From the IMG/VR virus record IMGVR_UViG_3300024302_000009, positions 1 through 63,083 of that record: 63,083 bases of DNA. One strand, 5' to 3'. The position numbers and the translations under genes are program-made. Shown piece after piece: positions 1 to 7,443 of the stretch (positions are counted from its first letter, which is position 1; each line of letters starts with the position of its first letter). The notes beneath the pieces are model-generated. The model did no database searches and was not told the origin of the DNA. It saw nothing but the letters and a program-made list of their open reading frames with translations. The DNA is from a virus.

Positions 1-73
1 CTGTATCAGTGTCACCAAATACTTTGGTTGATCCTGCTACGCCAGCTAAAGAACCTTTACCATGATTATTCAT
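1..73 (-). CDS. Small virion-operon protein, 5' end only (second copy of the 76-aa gene)
   Basis: The ATG at 73 opens MNNHGKGSLAGVAGS..., the same first residues as the complete 76-aa gene at 62256-62486. The frame runs off the window edge, so only about 24 codons are present. It overlaps the stop of the upstream 128-aa gene by 4 bp (ATGA), exactly as in the other copy. It is most likely the same gene seen twice because the contig closes on itself. Confidence 0.75.
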   Translation of the reverse strand, partial: MNNHGKGSLAGVAGSTKVFGDTDT

Positions 74-456
74 CTGAGATTTGTCATCCCATTAGTGTTA
101 ACTGGCATTCGACAAACATAACCCGACAGGTTAATAGAGCTACTCCCGTATGCTCTTACTATCAGGTTATTGTTTAGGATGAGTCCCGGTACAATCAGTA
201 CCAAGCCAATATCCGGGGCTATTGTATAAGGTATTAAGTCATCTGTGGATGTTACTCCACCCCACTCAATAGTTACGTCTTGGTTTGTACTACCTGTATT
301 TACAGCATAGATAAAGATTTGCTCATGAACGTCTTGTGTGCCAGCTACAGACTGACAGGTATGTATAATAGTACCGGGTGTGCTGGAACTACTGACTTTG
401 ATTTGCCTACCATTAGTCGAGCCACTCAGTAGCTTTGTGTAGGACAACTCAGCCAT
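70..456 (-). CDS. Putative structural protein, 128 aa (allele A)
   Basis: A 128-aa beta-rich protein of unrecognised family, without signal peptide or membrane segment. It is about 80% identical to the 128-aa protein at 62483-62869. Roughly 25 substitutions lie between residues 2 and about 92, while the last 36 or so residues are identical. It sits in the leftward virion operon between a 136-aa protein and the 76-aa gene. Position and composition suggest a minor capsid, decoration or fibre-associated protein. Function is inferred from context only. Confidence 0.75.
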   Translation of the reverse strand: MAELSYTKLLSGSTNGRQIKVSSSSTPGTIIHTCQSVAGTQDVHEQIFIYAVNTGSTNQDVTIEWGGVTSTDDLIPYTIAPDIGLVLIVPGLILNNNLIVRAYGSSSINLSGYVCRMPVNTNGMTNLR

Positions 457-459
457 GAC

Positions 460-870
460 TTAAGCTACAAAACGGCAGTGTACGTTAAAGGTAGAGGCAG
501 TCGTGTAGGTACCTGTGCTGGTTACCTTGACACGGATTTTAGAACCAATCCAACCATCAATGTCAGTGTTATCTGCCAGAGCACCATCAGTAGGTGTAGC
601 GTGCGTATGTGCTAGTGCACCTTGCACAGCAGACACTTTACGCAAAGAGGACGTAGTGGCATTGAATGCTGATACATCAACCCAGTTGCTACCATCAATA
701 GAGCACTGTACCCATGCAGTAAGATCAGTTCCACCGCCACCTACAAACATGTTGTACTGAAGTACAAGACCAGTGCAGTTGTCTGGCACGATCTGCTCGG
801 TCCCTACATCTGCTGTTAGTGCAGTGGTGATAGTTCCTGAATATAAATTCAGTGCTTCTTTAGTAGCCAT
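460..870 (-). CDS. Putative structural protein, 136 aa
   Basis: Starts at ATG 870 (MATKEALNLYSGT) and ends 3 bp before the 128-aa gene. The Thr/Ala/Val-rich, beta-rich sequence (...TDLTAWVQCSIDGSNWVDVSA...) looks like a small phage decoration or fibre-type domain, but no family is recognised. The partial CDS at 62873-63083 is the second allele and matches its C-terminal half closely. Role in the virion is inferred from operon position. Confidence 0.75.
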   Translation of the reverse strand: MATKEALNLYSGTITTALTADVGTEQIVPDNCTGLVLQYNMFVGGGGTDLTAWVQCSIDGSNWVDVSAFNATTSSLRKVSAVQGALAHTHATPTDGALADNTDIDGWIGSKIRVKVTSTGTYTTASTFNVHCRFVA

Positions 871-873
871 TAT

Positions 874-1812
874 TTACCGTCCAAAATATTTCTTGCGTTG
901 GGCTTCATTGTACTTGCGGTTCTTTGTATCTTGTGCGAACTTCTTCTGAGCAGCAGTAGGACCCTTCTTGATAGCGGCCTTACGCTTAGCCCGAGAAGCG
1001 TCAACTACAGCTTTCTTGCTATTCTGTACAGACTTGTTAGCTGCACTGCGCTTAGCGGCTGTGGTGTCCACATTCTTGCTTACTACAGATTTGGTTTTCT
1101 TTGCAGGTACGTTGGCCTTAGGAGGAGATGTACGAGCAGTAGCAATTGTGCGACCAGCGCCAGCAGCACCGATAGAACGACGATCTGTAATAGACTTCTT
1201 CTTTGCAGGAGCTTTAGGGGCAGTCTTGGTACGAGTCTTACGCTGAGCAATAGTGTCTTTAGACTGAGCCAGTTGCTTCTCTTTGAGAGTAAGCTTAGGT
1301 GCTACTGTGGCGCGGCTACGATACGAAGCAGCACGCTTCTTACCAACATCCAGAGCTTGCTTGTCAAAAGCTGCTTTACGAGGTTTGTTAGTAGCTAACC
1401 CTTTTTCTTTTTTCTTTTTGTTCACTGCGTCACTGAGCATACTAGCACCACCTACTACCGCAGCCACAGGAAGCATCCTACGTAGTCCACCCTTCAGTGC
1501 GCTCTTAACCATCCCTTTGACGTTGCGAGGAGGCTGCTTAGTGCCGCCACCAGTAGTAGGCTTTGCTTTAGGAGCAGCCTTAGATTTAGGCTTTGCTTTA
1601 GCTTCTGGTTTAGGAGAACCCTTAGCACCACCACGACCACCGTCAGGGGCCTTACCCGTCATTGGTTTACTAGGCTTAGCAGTCTTTTTGATTGGGGAAC
1701 CACCAGCTTGCTTGGCGTTATACGCCCGTGCGTTCTTGTTCTTCTGTAGACGTACAGCTTTCTGTGCTTTCGTCTCATGTGCTGGTGTTGGTAGAATTGG
1801 TCGTTTGCCCAT
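874..1812 (-). CDS. Very basic Lys/Ala/Pro-rich protein, 312 aa
   Basis: A highly basic, low-complexity protein of repeated K, A, P, R, G and T, interrupted near residues 105-130 by one hydrophobic stretch (MLPVAAVVGGASMLSDAV). The composition resembles histone H1-like or nucleic-acid-condensing proteins. A DNA-binding role in the head, or as an ejected protein, is possible but only inferred. The long antisense frames over this gene are compositional shadows. It is followed closely by the 136-aa structural gene. Confidence 0.75.
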   Translation of the reverse strand: MGKRPILPTPAHETKAQKAVRLQKNKNARAYNAKQAGGSPIKKTAKPSKPMTGKAPDGGRGGAKGSPKPEAKAKPKSKAAPKAKPTTGGGTKQPPRNVKGMVKSALKGGLRRMLPVAAVVGGASMLSDAVNKKKKEKGLATNKPRKAAFDKQALDVGKKRAASYRSRATVAPKLTLKEKQLAQSKDTIAQRKTRTKTAPKAPAKKKSITDRRSIGAAGAGRTIATARTSPPKANVPAKKTKSVVSKNVDTTAAKRSAANKSVQNSKKAVVDASRAKRKAAIKKGPTAAQKKFAQDTKNRKYNEAQRKKYFGR

Positions 1813-1901
1813 AATATATTCCTAGTTAATAATTAGCCCCCCAACAGGGAGAAGATTGGGTAGGAGACGCCACTATTACGTGGGCCTCAACTGTTTAAGG
1901 G

Positions 1902-2309
1902 CTAAAAGTTTGAAGCTTGTAGTCCAGCTTTGCCTAATGTTACAAAGGCATAAGCATAATGATCTTTACCCTGAGGATCAGTATATTTAATCTCAATTAG
2001 TTGCATACGATTGTTTTGGAAGTCTGTGAACTCAGCCAATATCTTGTTGATAGGGGCTGGAGCATTACGACCATGAAAACTGAAGCAGACACCATTCTCA
2101 AGTGCCTTCTTCATGGAAGCATTGACATGTTCCTGACGCTCACGCTTAGCAATAGTTGGGTCAGCAGCGATGCGTGAAAGATCAAGGACGAATTGTTTAT
2201 TTGTACAGTAACCACCTACATTGGCTATCTCACCAGCTTTAAAGGCTAGTGCTGGTAGTGATACCAGCATTCCAAAGGTCAATAGAGCTATTGCAATAAA
2301 TTTAAACAT
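1902..2309 (-). CDS. Exported protein with Sec signal peptide, 135 aa
   Basis: The N-terminus MFKFIAIALLTFGMLVSLPALA is a classical Sec signal with an ALA-F cleavage site near residue 22. The mature about 113 aa contain two Cys (in GGYC and NGVC), which could form a disulfide in the periplasm. It is near the promoter-proximal end of the leftward operon. No family is recognised; an envelope function during infection or lysis is a guess from the signal peptide. Confidence 0.8.
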   Translation of the reverse strand: MFKFIAIALLTFGMLVSLPALAFKAGEIANVGGYCTNKQFVLDLSRIAADPTIAKRERQEHVNASMKKALENGVCFSFHGRNAPAPINKILAEFTDFQNNRMQLIEIKYTDPQGKDHYAYAFVTLGKAGLQASNF

Positions 2310-2331
2310 ACGTTAGTCCTTAGGTTATAAT

Positions 2332-2345
2332 TGGGTGCGCACCCA
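2332..2345. other. 14-bp perfect palindrome
   Basis: TGGGTGCGCACCCA lies between the first two genes of the leftward operon. It can form a 5-bp stem with a GCGC loop or serve as a dyad binding site. There is no T-tract on either side, so it is not an obvious terminator. Confidence 0.5.
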
Positions 2346-2390
2346 TACTCAAGAAGACTCACTCACGTTACCGCTTTCCTGAGATTTTTC

Positions 2391-2537
2391 TTAGTCTGTT
2401 GAATTTCTGGTTAGTATCTCTAGTCTCTCTTTTTCGTAATCATCGTACAAGCGAGCTGCGAACTTGATGGCTCCCTCTTTACTCATCCCTGAGTCCATCA
2501 GGTGTTTGATGTACAGACTACGTTTGTCTTCCTTCAT
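2391..2537 (-). CDS. 48-aa helical protein, first gene of the leftward operon
   Basis: ATG at 2537, TAA at 2391-2393. The product (MKEDKRSLYIKHLMDSGMSKEG...) is charged and predicted helical, with no Cys and no membrane segment. It begins about 27 nt downstream of the expected start of transcription from the leftward promoter at 2571-2598, with a GGG-containing ribosome site upstream. This makes it the first product of the virion operon. Function unknown; a small regulator or host-takeover peptide would fit. Confidence 0.7.
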   Translation of the reverse strand: MKEDKRSLYIKHLMDSGMSKEGAIKFAARLYDDYEKERLEILTRNSTD

Positions 2538-2570
2538 TTCACACCCTTTCTGTCTCTTGCCCTACTTACT

Positions 2571-2598
2571 ATTATAGGTTCTCTCACGGGTTTGTCAA
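2571..2598 (-). promoter_or_regulatory. Leftward (virion operon) sigma70 promoter, conserved-spacer class
   Basis: On the minus strand: TTGACA (2598-2593), 16-nt spacer, TATAAT (2576-2571). The spacer contains GTGAGAGAACC, nearly the same as in the promoters at 2980, 17411 and 24162. It should drive the whole leftward operon. Confidence 0.85.
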
Positions 2599-2614
2599 GT
2601 AAAAAATGCATGGT

Positions 2615-2630
2615 GTTGCAAATATGTCAC
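2615..2630. promoter_or_regulatory. Operator-like imperfect palindrome upstream of the leftward promoter
   Basis: GTTGCA-AATA-TGTCAC lies 16 bp upstream of the leftward -35 box. On the minus strand it reads GTGACA-TATT-TGCAAC, matching GTGACA-TTCC-TGCAAC at 17358 and the perfect GTGACA-AATA-TGTCAC at 24110. It is a candidate binding site for a phage activator or repressor. Confidence 0.55.
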
Positions 2631-2979
2631 TTAAGTAGTTGATTACAAACAAAAGAAAGTTTTAATTTAGTTTACTGATTTTATGCTATTTATGGGTGTA
2701 TACCTAATATAATTACATGCCCAAGTTAACTACTTGATTACAAAGGTTTATTAAGGACTTTATTTTCACGTTTTGTAAGGGGGGTTAGGGGCTAAGATTT
2801 ATATGTGTAGTTACAAGGACTTAGTAATAAAAGTCTTAATACGTAGGTAATATCAATGACTTAATGTTGAAATGTAACGAAGTCTCTCTATTTCCCTATT
2901 TAGGCTTTATTTTTGGAGGGTTTGCTAAACTTTCTTTCGTTCTATATCAAGGAGTTAGCAATTTGTTACAAAATAGTAC

Positions 2980-3007
2980 TTGACAAAACCCTGAGAGAAC
3001 CTATAAT
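2980..3007 (+). promoter_or_regulatory. Rightward sigma70 promoter, conserved-spacer class
   Basis: TTGACA (2980-2985), 16-nt spacer ending CCCTGAGAGAACC, TATAAT (3002-3007). The core is identical to the promoter at 24162. No gene follows for 1.2 kb, so it may make a long leader, a non-coding RNA or an origin transcript before reaching the 327-aa gene at 4208. Confidence 0.8.
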
Positions 3008-3559
3008 AGTACTTAGTACCCCACCGGGTTATATACCACGGGGGTCCCGATTTCCTCCTTAAGTATATTACTTAGTTTTCCCCTTTATATGTTCTCTAGT
3101 CCTTTCAAAGAACCACCTAAAATAAAAACTATGATTTCCCCCCGCTATAAGACCACTATACATCTGTAGGAAGACATAGAGTATACGCCTTTATGGCACT
3201 GCTGTATCCCCCACCCCATTAAGCCTTTAGGGCACCCTCTTTGTATGGGGCTTTAATGAGGTAGACACTTATTATTTGTATAATTATGTTCACCTCAATA
3301 CAATTAAACATATAAGACCCCCCGTGGCCCCTGCCCCCTCTCCCTATAATAGTACGACCACACTATTTCCCCGTGTATTACCTGACCGTAACTCCCGCTT
3401 GCCCTGCAATATAACTCATTAGTGTACTAACGATACACTCAATACTAGCATATCACAAACTATTACAACATGTTACCAATCAATTACCATGCCAACTAAT
3501 TCACCTGTTGCATTAATACCACATGTCAAGCACATAATGTATATTAGCATTATCACATA

Positions 3560-3923
3560 TACGGTCTGAACTGTACCAGTATGGCACAATGTGTATCATT
3601 AAGGTATGCACTCACTGCATGGCTGCATCACAATGGCACACCTGTATCACATTGGTACGGTCCTGTATGCCCTGACGTTGCCCTGTAAGGGCCTTTGGCT
3701 CGTTTGGTACCCGTTGGTAGCCAGCAAATTGGATGGCTTGTGTGGTCATCCTCATGCCACCACGCTTATATTAGCTTTCTCTAATTTACGGTCATATTCA
3801 CTTTTGCTAATATACGGTCCGGGTTGTGTTACTGGTAACAATACAACCCCTTCGCTCTGGGCTGTTGAACGAGCCGTAAATCCCAATTAGGTTGTATTAG
3901 CATTACCTAATGCAACTACGGTC
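3560..3923 (+). repeat. Cluster of five TACGGTC heptamers (iteron-like)
   Basis: TACGGTC occurs at 3560, 3656, 3787, 3813 and 3917 on the plus strand, with a reversed GACCGTA at 3384. More copies lie in the next intergenic gaps (5259, 5324, 6892, 6901). Five copies in 364 bp is far above the chance rate for a 7-mer. Spacing is irregular, so it could be an origin-binding, packaging or regulator site. Confidence 0.5.
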
Positions 3924-4098
3924 TGGCGGTTGTATCCCAAATAGTAATGCTCGTTTTTAAGCCTTTTCTTAAGGTGCCTTAAGGTTTTCAAACGTCTGTA
4001 ATCAGGGGCCAAAACGTGTCACGCAATGTCATGGAATACCTTGTATCCTGAATTACTGCCCTGAATTGTTGTTTAGTTTCAATAGGTTATTTTAGCGT

Positions 4099-4127
4099 TT
4101 GACATAAGGTGCTAGACAAGCGATAAT
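4099..4127 (+). promoter_or_regulatory. Early promoter (TTGACATAAG class) of the 327-aa gene
   Basis: TTGACA at 4099-4104 followed by TAAG, 17-nt spacing, GATAAT at 4122-4127. It is one of six promoters sharing the TTGACATAAG start. It lies 80 nt upstream of the ATG at 4208. Confidence 0.75.
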
Positions 4128-4207
4128 AGGAATAGTTAAAGAGAAGTGATTAAGGGGATTGACCCCGAACCAGCCAATTTTGGCACATTGAATAGGAACC
4201 AAAGATC

Positions 4208-5191
4208 ATGGCAAATGCCACAAAGACAGTTAAGAAAGCCAAAGCAGCGAAAGCCGCCAAAGCAGCCACCGAGCCAAAGCAATCAGCAGCCGATAAGGCA
4301 CTAGCTTTGACAGAGCGCAAAGCAGCGCAAGAGTTCAAGGCAATCCTGCTGACTTCCACAAGTGAAAAGAATCAGATGGAAAGTGACGTTGACGTTATTT
4401 CCCGTCGTGTGCAGGACTTCATTAAGAAGCATAAAGCAGCCAATAAAGACGCTGTTTATGTTGCACCTGATCGTCAGACCTTGCGCAAGTTCGTTTATGC
4501 TTCTGCTGACTACAACCGCAAGGTTTTGGAAATTGCACCTTTCGAAACTCGCACTTCTGCTGGTGTCAAAGCTGCATTGTTGGCCGTCAAAGCACCTACG
4601 GTTGAGAGTAGTTTCTCAATCAATGATAGTGACGCGACAATTTCCGCCAAAATCAAAGTCGATAGCAAAGGACGTTGCACCTTGCCTCAATCCTTCATTA
4701 GCCCCGTCGTTTATGATGATGAAATTGTTGACGGCAAGGCAACCGGGAAAAAGATTGCTCGCCAGAACACCAACAAAACGCAAATGGTTTTATCTGAAAA
4801 GATGATCAGCAGCTTGTTCGCAAACCATGTTGAGGCAACCGCCAGCAGGGCAGCCAAAGCCGGACAAGGTGCAACAACCGGACAAGTGACTAAGGAACAA
4901 TTGTCCAAAGCCGGAACATTGGACCTGATCAAAGCGTTATCCACTCGCATTAATGCAGCAGTCAAAAAGGGCAATGATGCAGTACTGGATTTTGAAGTTG
5001 ATGTTGTTGATGCCCTGACAAGGCTAGAAGATAATATTGGAATGTTTCAAGAGAAACACGCCAAAGCATCCAATGAGCTGGCTTCTGAATTGGCTAAAGA
5101 TGATCAGGCAATCCTTGATGCAGAAGCAGCCGAGATTGATGATGCAGCAGACTTTATCCAAGGCGTCGCCAAAGCTGCAAAGGCTAGCTAA
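4208..5191 (+). CDS. 327-aa early protein with Lys/Ala-rich N-terminus
   Basis: ATG 4208 follows AGGAACC. The first 45 residues are Lys/Ala repeats (KKAKAAKAAKAA...), like a nucleic-acid-binding tail. The rest is a folded, mixed helical protein with an acidic C-terminal region. No family recognised. It is alone between its own promoter (4099) and a strong terminator (5211), implying high, separately controlled expression. Its third-position GC looks higher than that of neighbouring small genes. Host takeover, DNA-binding or internal head protein are all possible. Confidence 0.85.
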   Translation: MANATKTVKKAKAAKAAKAATEPKQSAADKALALTERKAAQEFKAILLTSTSEKNQMESDVDVISRRVQDFIKKHKAANKDAVYVAPDRQTLRKFVYASADYNRKVLEIAPFETRTSAGVKAALLAVKAPTVESSFSINDSDATISAKIKVDSKGRCTLPQSFISPVVYDDEIVDGKATGKKIARQNTNKTQMVLSEKMISSLFANHVEATASRAAKAGQGATTGQVTKEQLSKAGTLDLIKALSTRINAAVKKGNDAVLDFEVDVVDALTRLEDNIGMFQEKHAKASNELASELAKDDQAILDAEAAEIDDAADFIQGVAKAAKAS

Positions 5192-5210
5192 CTTACAACC
5201 CCCCCAACTA

Positions 5211-5244
5211 ACCCTGCTGCCTTCGGGCAGTGGGGTATTTTTTT
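5211..5244 (+). terminator. Strong rho-independent terminator
   Basis: An 11-bp stem (ACCCTGCTGCC paired with GGCAGTGGGGT, two G-U pairs) closes a TTCG tetraloop and is followed by ATTTTTTT. It ends the single-gene transcript of the 327-aa protein. Confidence 0.92.
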
Positions 5245-5405
5245 GTCCAAAATTTCCTTACGGTCACGGTCATAAAAGTAAAGGAAAAGAAAAGAAATGC
5301 AAAAGTAATAGTAAAAGAGGACTTACGGTCCAGAAAAGAAGTAAAGAAATAGGCGGCAAAGTAGTGTCAGAAAAGTATTACTGTGCATACATATGGTAGT
5401 ATGAC

Positions 5406-5437
5406 TTGACATAAGCAACTACTTGTAGTAGTATATA
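5406..5437 (+). promoter_or_regulatory. Early promoter, TTGACATAAG class
   Basis: TTGACA at 5406-5411 followed by TAAG. The -10 is TAGTAT (5429-5434, 17-nt spacing) or the overlapping TATATA (5432-5437). It leads the operon starting at 5465. Confidence 0.75.
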
Positions 5438-5464
5438 GGGACAGTCAGGAAAGAGGAGCGAGAC

Positions 5465-5620
5465 ATGAGACGACAAGACCTGAGAACAATCCAGCTACTG
5501 CTTGAACAGTTACGCGACCTTGTTAAGATACAACAAGAGAGCCACGACATATCGGATGAAGACGCATCCCGTATGTTCTCCAACAAAATTAACCAGCTTG
5601 AGATATACTCACGCAAATAA
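5465..5620 (+). CDS. Hypothetical 51-aa helical protein
   Basis: ATG 5465 with AAAGAGGAG ribosome site 6-8 nt upstream; TAA at 5618. The product (MRRQDLRTIQLLLEQLRDLVKI...) is charged with a Leu-rich amphipathic helix near the N-terminus, suggesting a small oligomer or partner-binding protein. First gene after the 5406 promoter. Function unknown. Confidence 0.75.
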   Translation: MRRQDLRTIQLLLEQLRDLVKIQQESHDISDEDASRMFSNKINQLEIYSRK

Positions 5621-5647
5621 CACCAACGCATATGGAAGGAAAGAAGT

Positions 5648-5905
5648 ATGCTCTACATAGTGAAGGCAAGACATAATCCCCTCGACACATATGGTCCCTA
5701 CGCCACGAAGGCAGAGGCCAAGCTGATCAGGGATGAGCTATCCCCTGCTCCTGCTCCTAATACACAAGAGCAACGGGACCTGTATACCCAGTACAAAGCT
5801 GATGTGAAAGCAGGTAAGAAAGTGACCAAGCACATTGTGTCACCTGATGAAGCACGTAGCTGGTACATCGCTCGTACTGATGCACATGCAAGGGGAGCAA
5901 GCTAA
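5648..5905 (+). CDS. Hypothetical 85-aa protein
   Basis: ATG 5648 after GGAAGGAAAGAAGT. A small soluble protein with a beta start (MLYIVKARHN) and a conserved-looking C-terminal WYIARTDAHARGAS. Its stop overlaps the start of the next gene by 1 bp (TAATG), indicating translational coupling. No family recognised. Confidence 0.8.
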   Translation: MLYIVKARHNPLDTYGPYATKAEAKLIRDELSPAPAPNTQEQRDLYTQYKADVKAGKKVTKHIVSPDEARSWYIARTDAHARGAS

Positions 5906-6240
5906 TGCCCACATTCACACATGACGAAATGAACATCATTAACTTCTACCTGAAGGAAGTGTTGCATCATACTGGATTTGCATATGATCATCATGAGGGT
6001 GAGGTTATCTCTCTCATTGCAAAGACTACTCTTGTAGGTCTTCCAAGGAAGGCTGCCAGTGTTGATGAGTGCATAGCTATTGAGCAAGAGCTGGAGCGTA
6101 AGTACAACGAGGACTTCGCAATCAAATACCACTCCAAAGGTTTCATTGATGGTGCCAAGGCTTACAAGGCTGGTACGTTTGTAGCCAATGGTATCACTGA
6201 TCCTGATGACCCTGCATGTGAGGAGGATGACGATGAGTAA
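5905..6240 (+). CDS. Hypothetical 111-aa acidic protein
   Basis: Coupled start at TAATG 5905 with GGGGAGCAAG upstream. Helical N-terminus (HDEMNIINFYLKEVLHHTGFAYDHHEG) rich in His and Glu/Asp, and a strongly acidic C-terminus (DPACEEDDDE). Metal binding by the His cluster is possible but not shown. Overlaps the next gene by 8 bp. Confidence 0.78.
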   Translation: MPTFTHDEMNIINFYLKEVLHHTGFAYDHHEGEVISLIAKTTLVGLPRKAASVDECIAIEQELERKYNEDFAIKYHSKGFIDGAKAYKAGTFVANGITDPDDPACEEDDDE

Positions 6241-6376
6241 GAAAAACCTAGAGGCAGGGCATTATTACGCAGGTAACAAGGGCAGAACTACTTTTACACC
6301 TTTCAAGAGGACACCGGAGGAGCATCGCGCCCGTGTAGCTGCAAAGAAACTCTTGAAGAAAAGGAAAAGGAAATGA
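6233..6376 (+). CDS. Hypothetical 47-aa basic protein
   Basis: ATG 6233 with GAGGAGGATGAC upstream, overlapping the previous stop (ATGAGTAA). This start is preferred to an upstream in-frame one because of the ribosome site and the coupling pattern seen throughout this operon. The product ends in a very basic tail (KKLLKKRKRK), suggesting nucleic-acid or membrane-surface binding. Confidence 0.7.
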   Translation: MSKKNLEAGHYYAGNKGRTTFTPFKRTPEEHRARVAAKKLLKKRKRK

Positions 6377-6462
6377 GAAACCTCTACCTGCTATTCGTCA
6401 TAGCCTTCTGTATGTATAGCGTCGCTGTACTTGGCATGTTGGGCTATCTTTGGGTCACATAA
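6373..6462 (+). CDS. 29-aa single-pass membrane micropeptide
   Basis: ATGA overlap with the previous gene; AAGGAAAAGG ribosome site. Almost the whole product (MRNLYLLFVIAFCMYSVAVL...) is one hydrophobic helix. It belongs to a set of tiny membrane proteins in this genome. Function unknown. Confidence 0.6.
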   Translation: MRNLYLLFVIAFCMYSVAVLGMLGYLWVT

Positions 6463-6473
6463 GGAGAAAGACA

Positions 6474-6890
6474 ATGGAAGATTTTAAGACGTTTCTGGAA
6501 GCTATTAGTGGTTTGGTTGAGGGTGTACCTGATGTAGCTTTGTGGATCATCGGTATGTTCTTTGTATTCAAACTTACATTATTCCTCTCTGTTACTGGCT
6601 CTACTGTACTACTGGGTAAGTTAGCTATCAACAAGTTACATAGTTGGGCAACTAAGGAAAAGATTAACCTAACGGATACCTCCATGTATTTCACTGATGC
6701 TGCCGAGGGAATAGTACGATTAGCTATCACTACAGATGGTACTGACGCACGATTAATACGTCTACTTCGTACAAAGATAAGTGGTAAGCGTTGTAGTCTA
6801 GGGTCGGCTTATATTCATAGTGACTCTGTTGATTGGCTAGAAGATGCCATCAATGAAAAAGAGGAACGAGAAATGGCAGAGGCGGGATAA
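6474..6890 (+). CDS. Membrane protein, 138 aa
   Basis: Start chosen at ATG 6474 (MEDFKTFLEAI) because AAGGAGAAAGACA precedes it; an upstream in-frame start would overlap the previous gene without a ribosome site. Residues about 20-55 are strongly hydrophobic (ALWIIGMFFVFKLTLFLSVT...), one or two membrane passes, followed by a charged cytoplasmic-type domain of about 80 aa. Unknown function; a host-membrane effector is plausible for an early phage gene. Confidence 0.78.
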   Translation: MEDFKTFLEAISGLVEGVPDVALWIIGMFFVFKLTLFLSVTGSTVLLGKLAINKLHSWATKEKINLTDTSMYFTDAAEGIVRLAITTDGTDARLIRLLRTKISGKRCSLGSAYIHSDSVDWLEDAINEKEEREMAEAG

Positions 6891-6923
6891 ATACGGTCAT
6901 TACGGTCAGAAAAAGGAAAAGAA

Positions 6924-7100
6924 ATGGAAAATTCACGCAACTGGAAATACTGGATGGGCCACAAGGAGTGGTTCCTCCACCGTCAGCTCAAAAACATTGA
7001 GATGCAGGAAATTGCCCTGACAGCGAAGAAGGCAGCAATCAAGCTGGCTGTAAGCAAAAAGAGGGAAACACCTGTAGTAGAGTCCATGTGGTTGACTTGA
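6924..7100 (+). CDS. Hypothetical 58-aa basic helical protein
   Basis: ATG 6924 after AAAAAGGAAAAGAA. The product (MENSRNWKYWMGHKEWFLHR...) is Trp- and Lys-rich and helical. Its stop codon overlaps the -35 box of the next promoter (TTGACA at 7097). Two TACGGTC heptamers lie just upstream (6892, 6901). Confidence 0.72.
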   Translation: MENSRNWKYWMGHKEWFLHRQLKNIEMQEIALTAKKAAIKLAVSKKRETPVVESMWLT

Positions 7101-7125
7101 CATAAGTGTGTCATAATGGTACAAT
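7097..7125 (+). promoter_or_regulatory. Early promoter, TTGACATAAG class
   Basis: TTGACA 7097-7102 followed by TAAG, 17-nt spacing, TACAAT 7120-7125. The -35 overlaps the stop codon of the preceding gene. Leads the operon at 7165-8239. Confidence 0.8.
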
Positions 7126-7164
7126 AGGGACAGTTGGAAAGCGTCTCAAACAGAAGGACTATCA

Positions 7165-7443
7165 ATGCCTAACATCAACCTCGTAATCAGTAATGAACAG
7201 TATCTTGCTCTGCGTGAGGCTGTGCTTACTCCATCGGATCAGCGTGCCATTGAGAAAGAGGCTGCTGGCCTACACTTCACCAAGGATGAGCTTGGGTGGA
7301 TCAAGTCATACATGACACATGCGTACAAGACCACTGACTCCTTTGAAGGTGATCATGATGGTACCAACTGTTTCAACATATCTGTAAAGGCTGGTCTTAT
7401 GGCTGCTAACTTTGATGTTGATGATTGGGAAGGAGAGGAGTAA
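7165..7443 (+). CDS. Hypothetical 92-aa protein
   Basis: ATG 7165 with AGAAGGACTATC upstream. Soluble, acidic C-terminus (DVDDWEGEE). First gene after the 7097 promoter and coupled to the phosphoesterase by TAATG. No family recognised. Confidence 0.78.
   Translation: MPNINLVISNEQYLALREAVLTPSDQRAIEKEAAGLHFTKDELGWIKSYMTHAYKTTDSFEGDHDGTNCFNISVKAGLMAANFDVDDWEGEE

Larger units (their letters stand above)
1..670. repeat. Left copy of contig-end duplication
   Basis: This segment matches 62414-63083 in the same orientation. The first about 108 bp and roughly the last 135 bp look identical, while the middle is diverged. Gene order is the same in both copies (136-aa gene, 128-aa gene, start of 76-aa gene). 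The simplest reading is that the contig runs once round a circular or terminally redundant genome and ends in a second allele of the same locus. A true tandem gene duplication is the alternative. Confidence 0.85.
2631..4098. other. Gene-free divergent control region, possible replication origin
   Basis: About 1.5 kb without a convincing gene on either strand. It holds an 11-bp direct repeat TTGATTACAAA (2639 and 2734), the rightward promoter at 2980-3007, AT-rich and pyrimidine-rich stretches, and a cluster of TACGGTC heptamers between 3560 and 3923. The two transcription units diverge from it. An origin is a reasonable inference from the repeats, the AT-rich DNA and the divergent layout, but is not shown. 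Confidence 0.45.

Noticed and set aside
898-1825. Long plus-strand frames opposite the basic 312-aa protein
   Set aside because: Created by the biased Lys/Ala codons of the minus-strand gene; Leu/Ser/Cys-rich products without ribosome sites in an operon that runs the other way.
3606-3890. 94-aa open frame in the control region
   Set aside because: No proper ribosome site (AAGG touches the ATG), odd Cys/His/Leu-rich composition, and it overlaps the TACGGTC repeats. Treated as non-coding.
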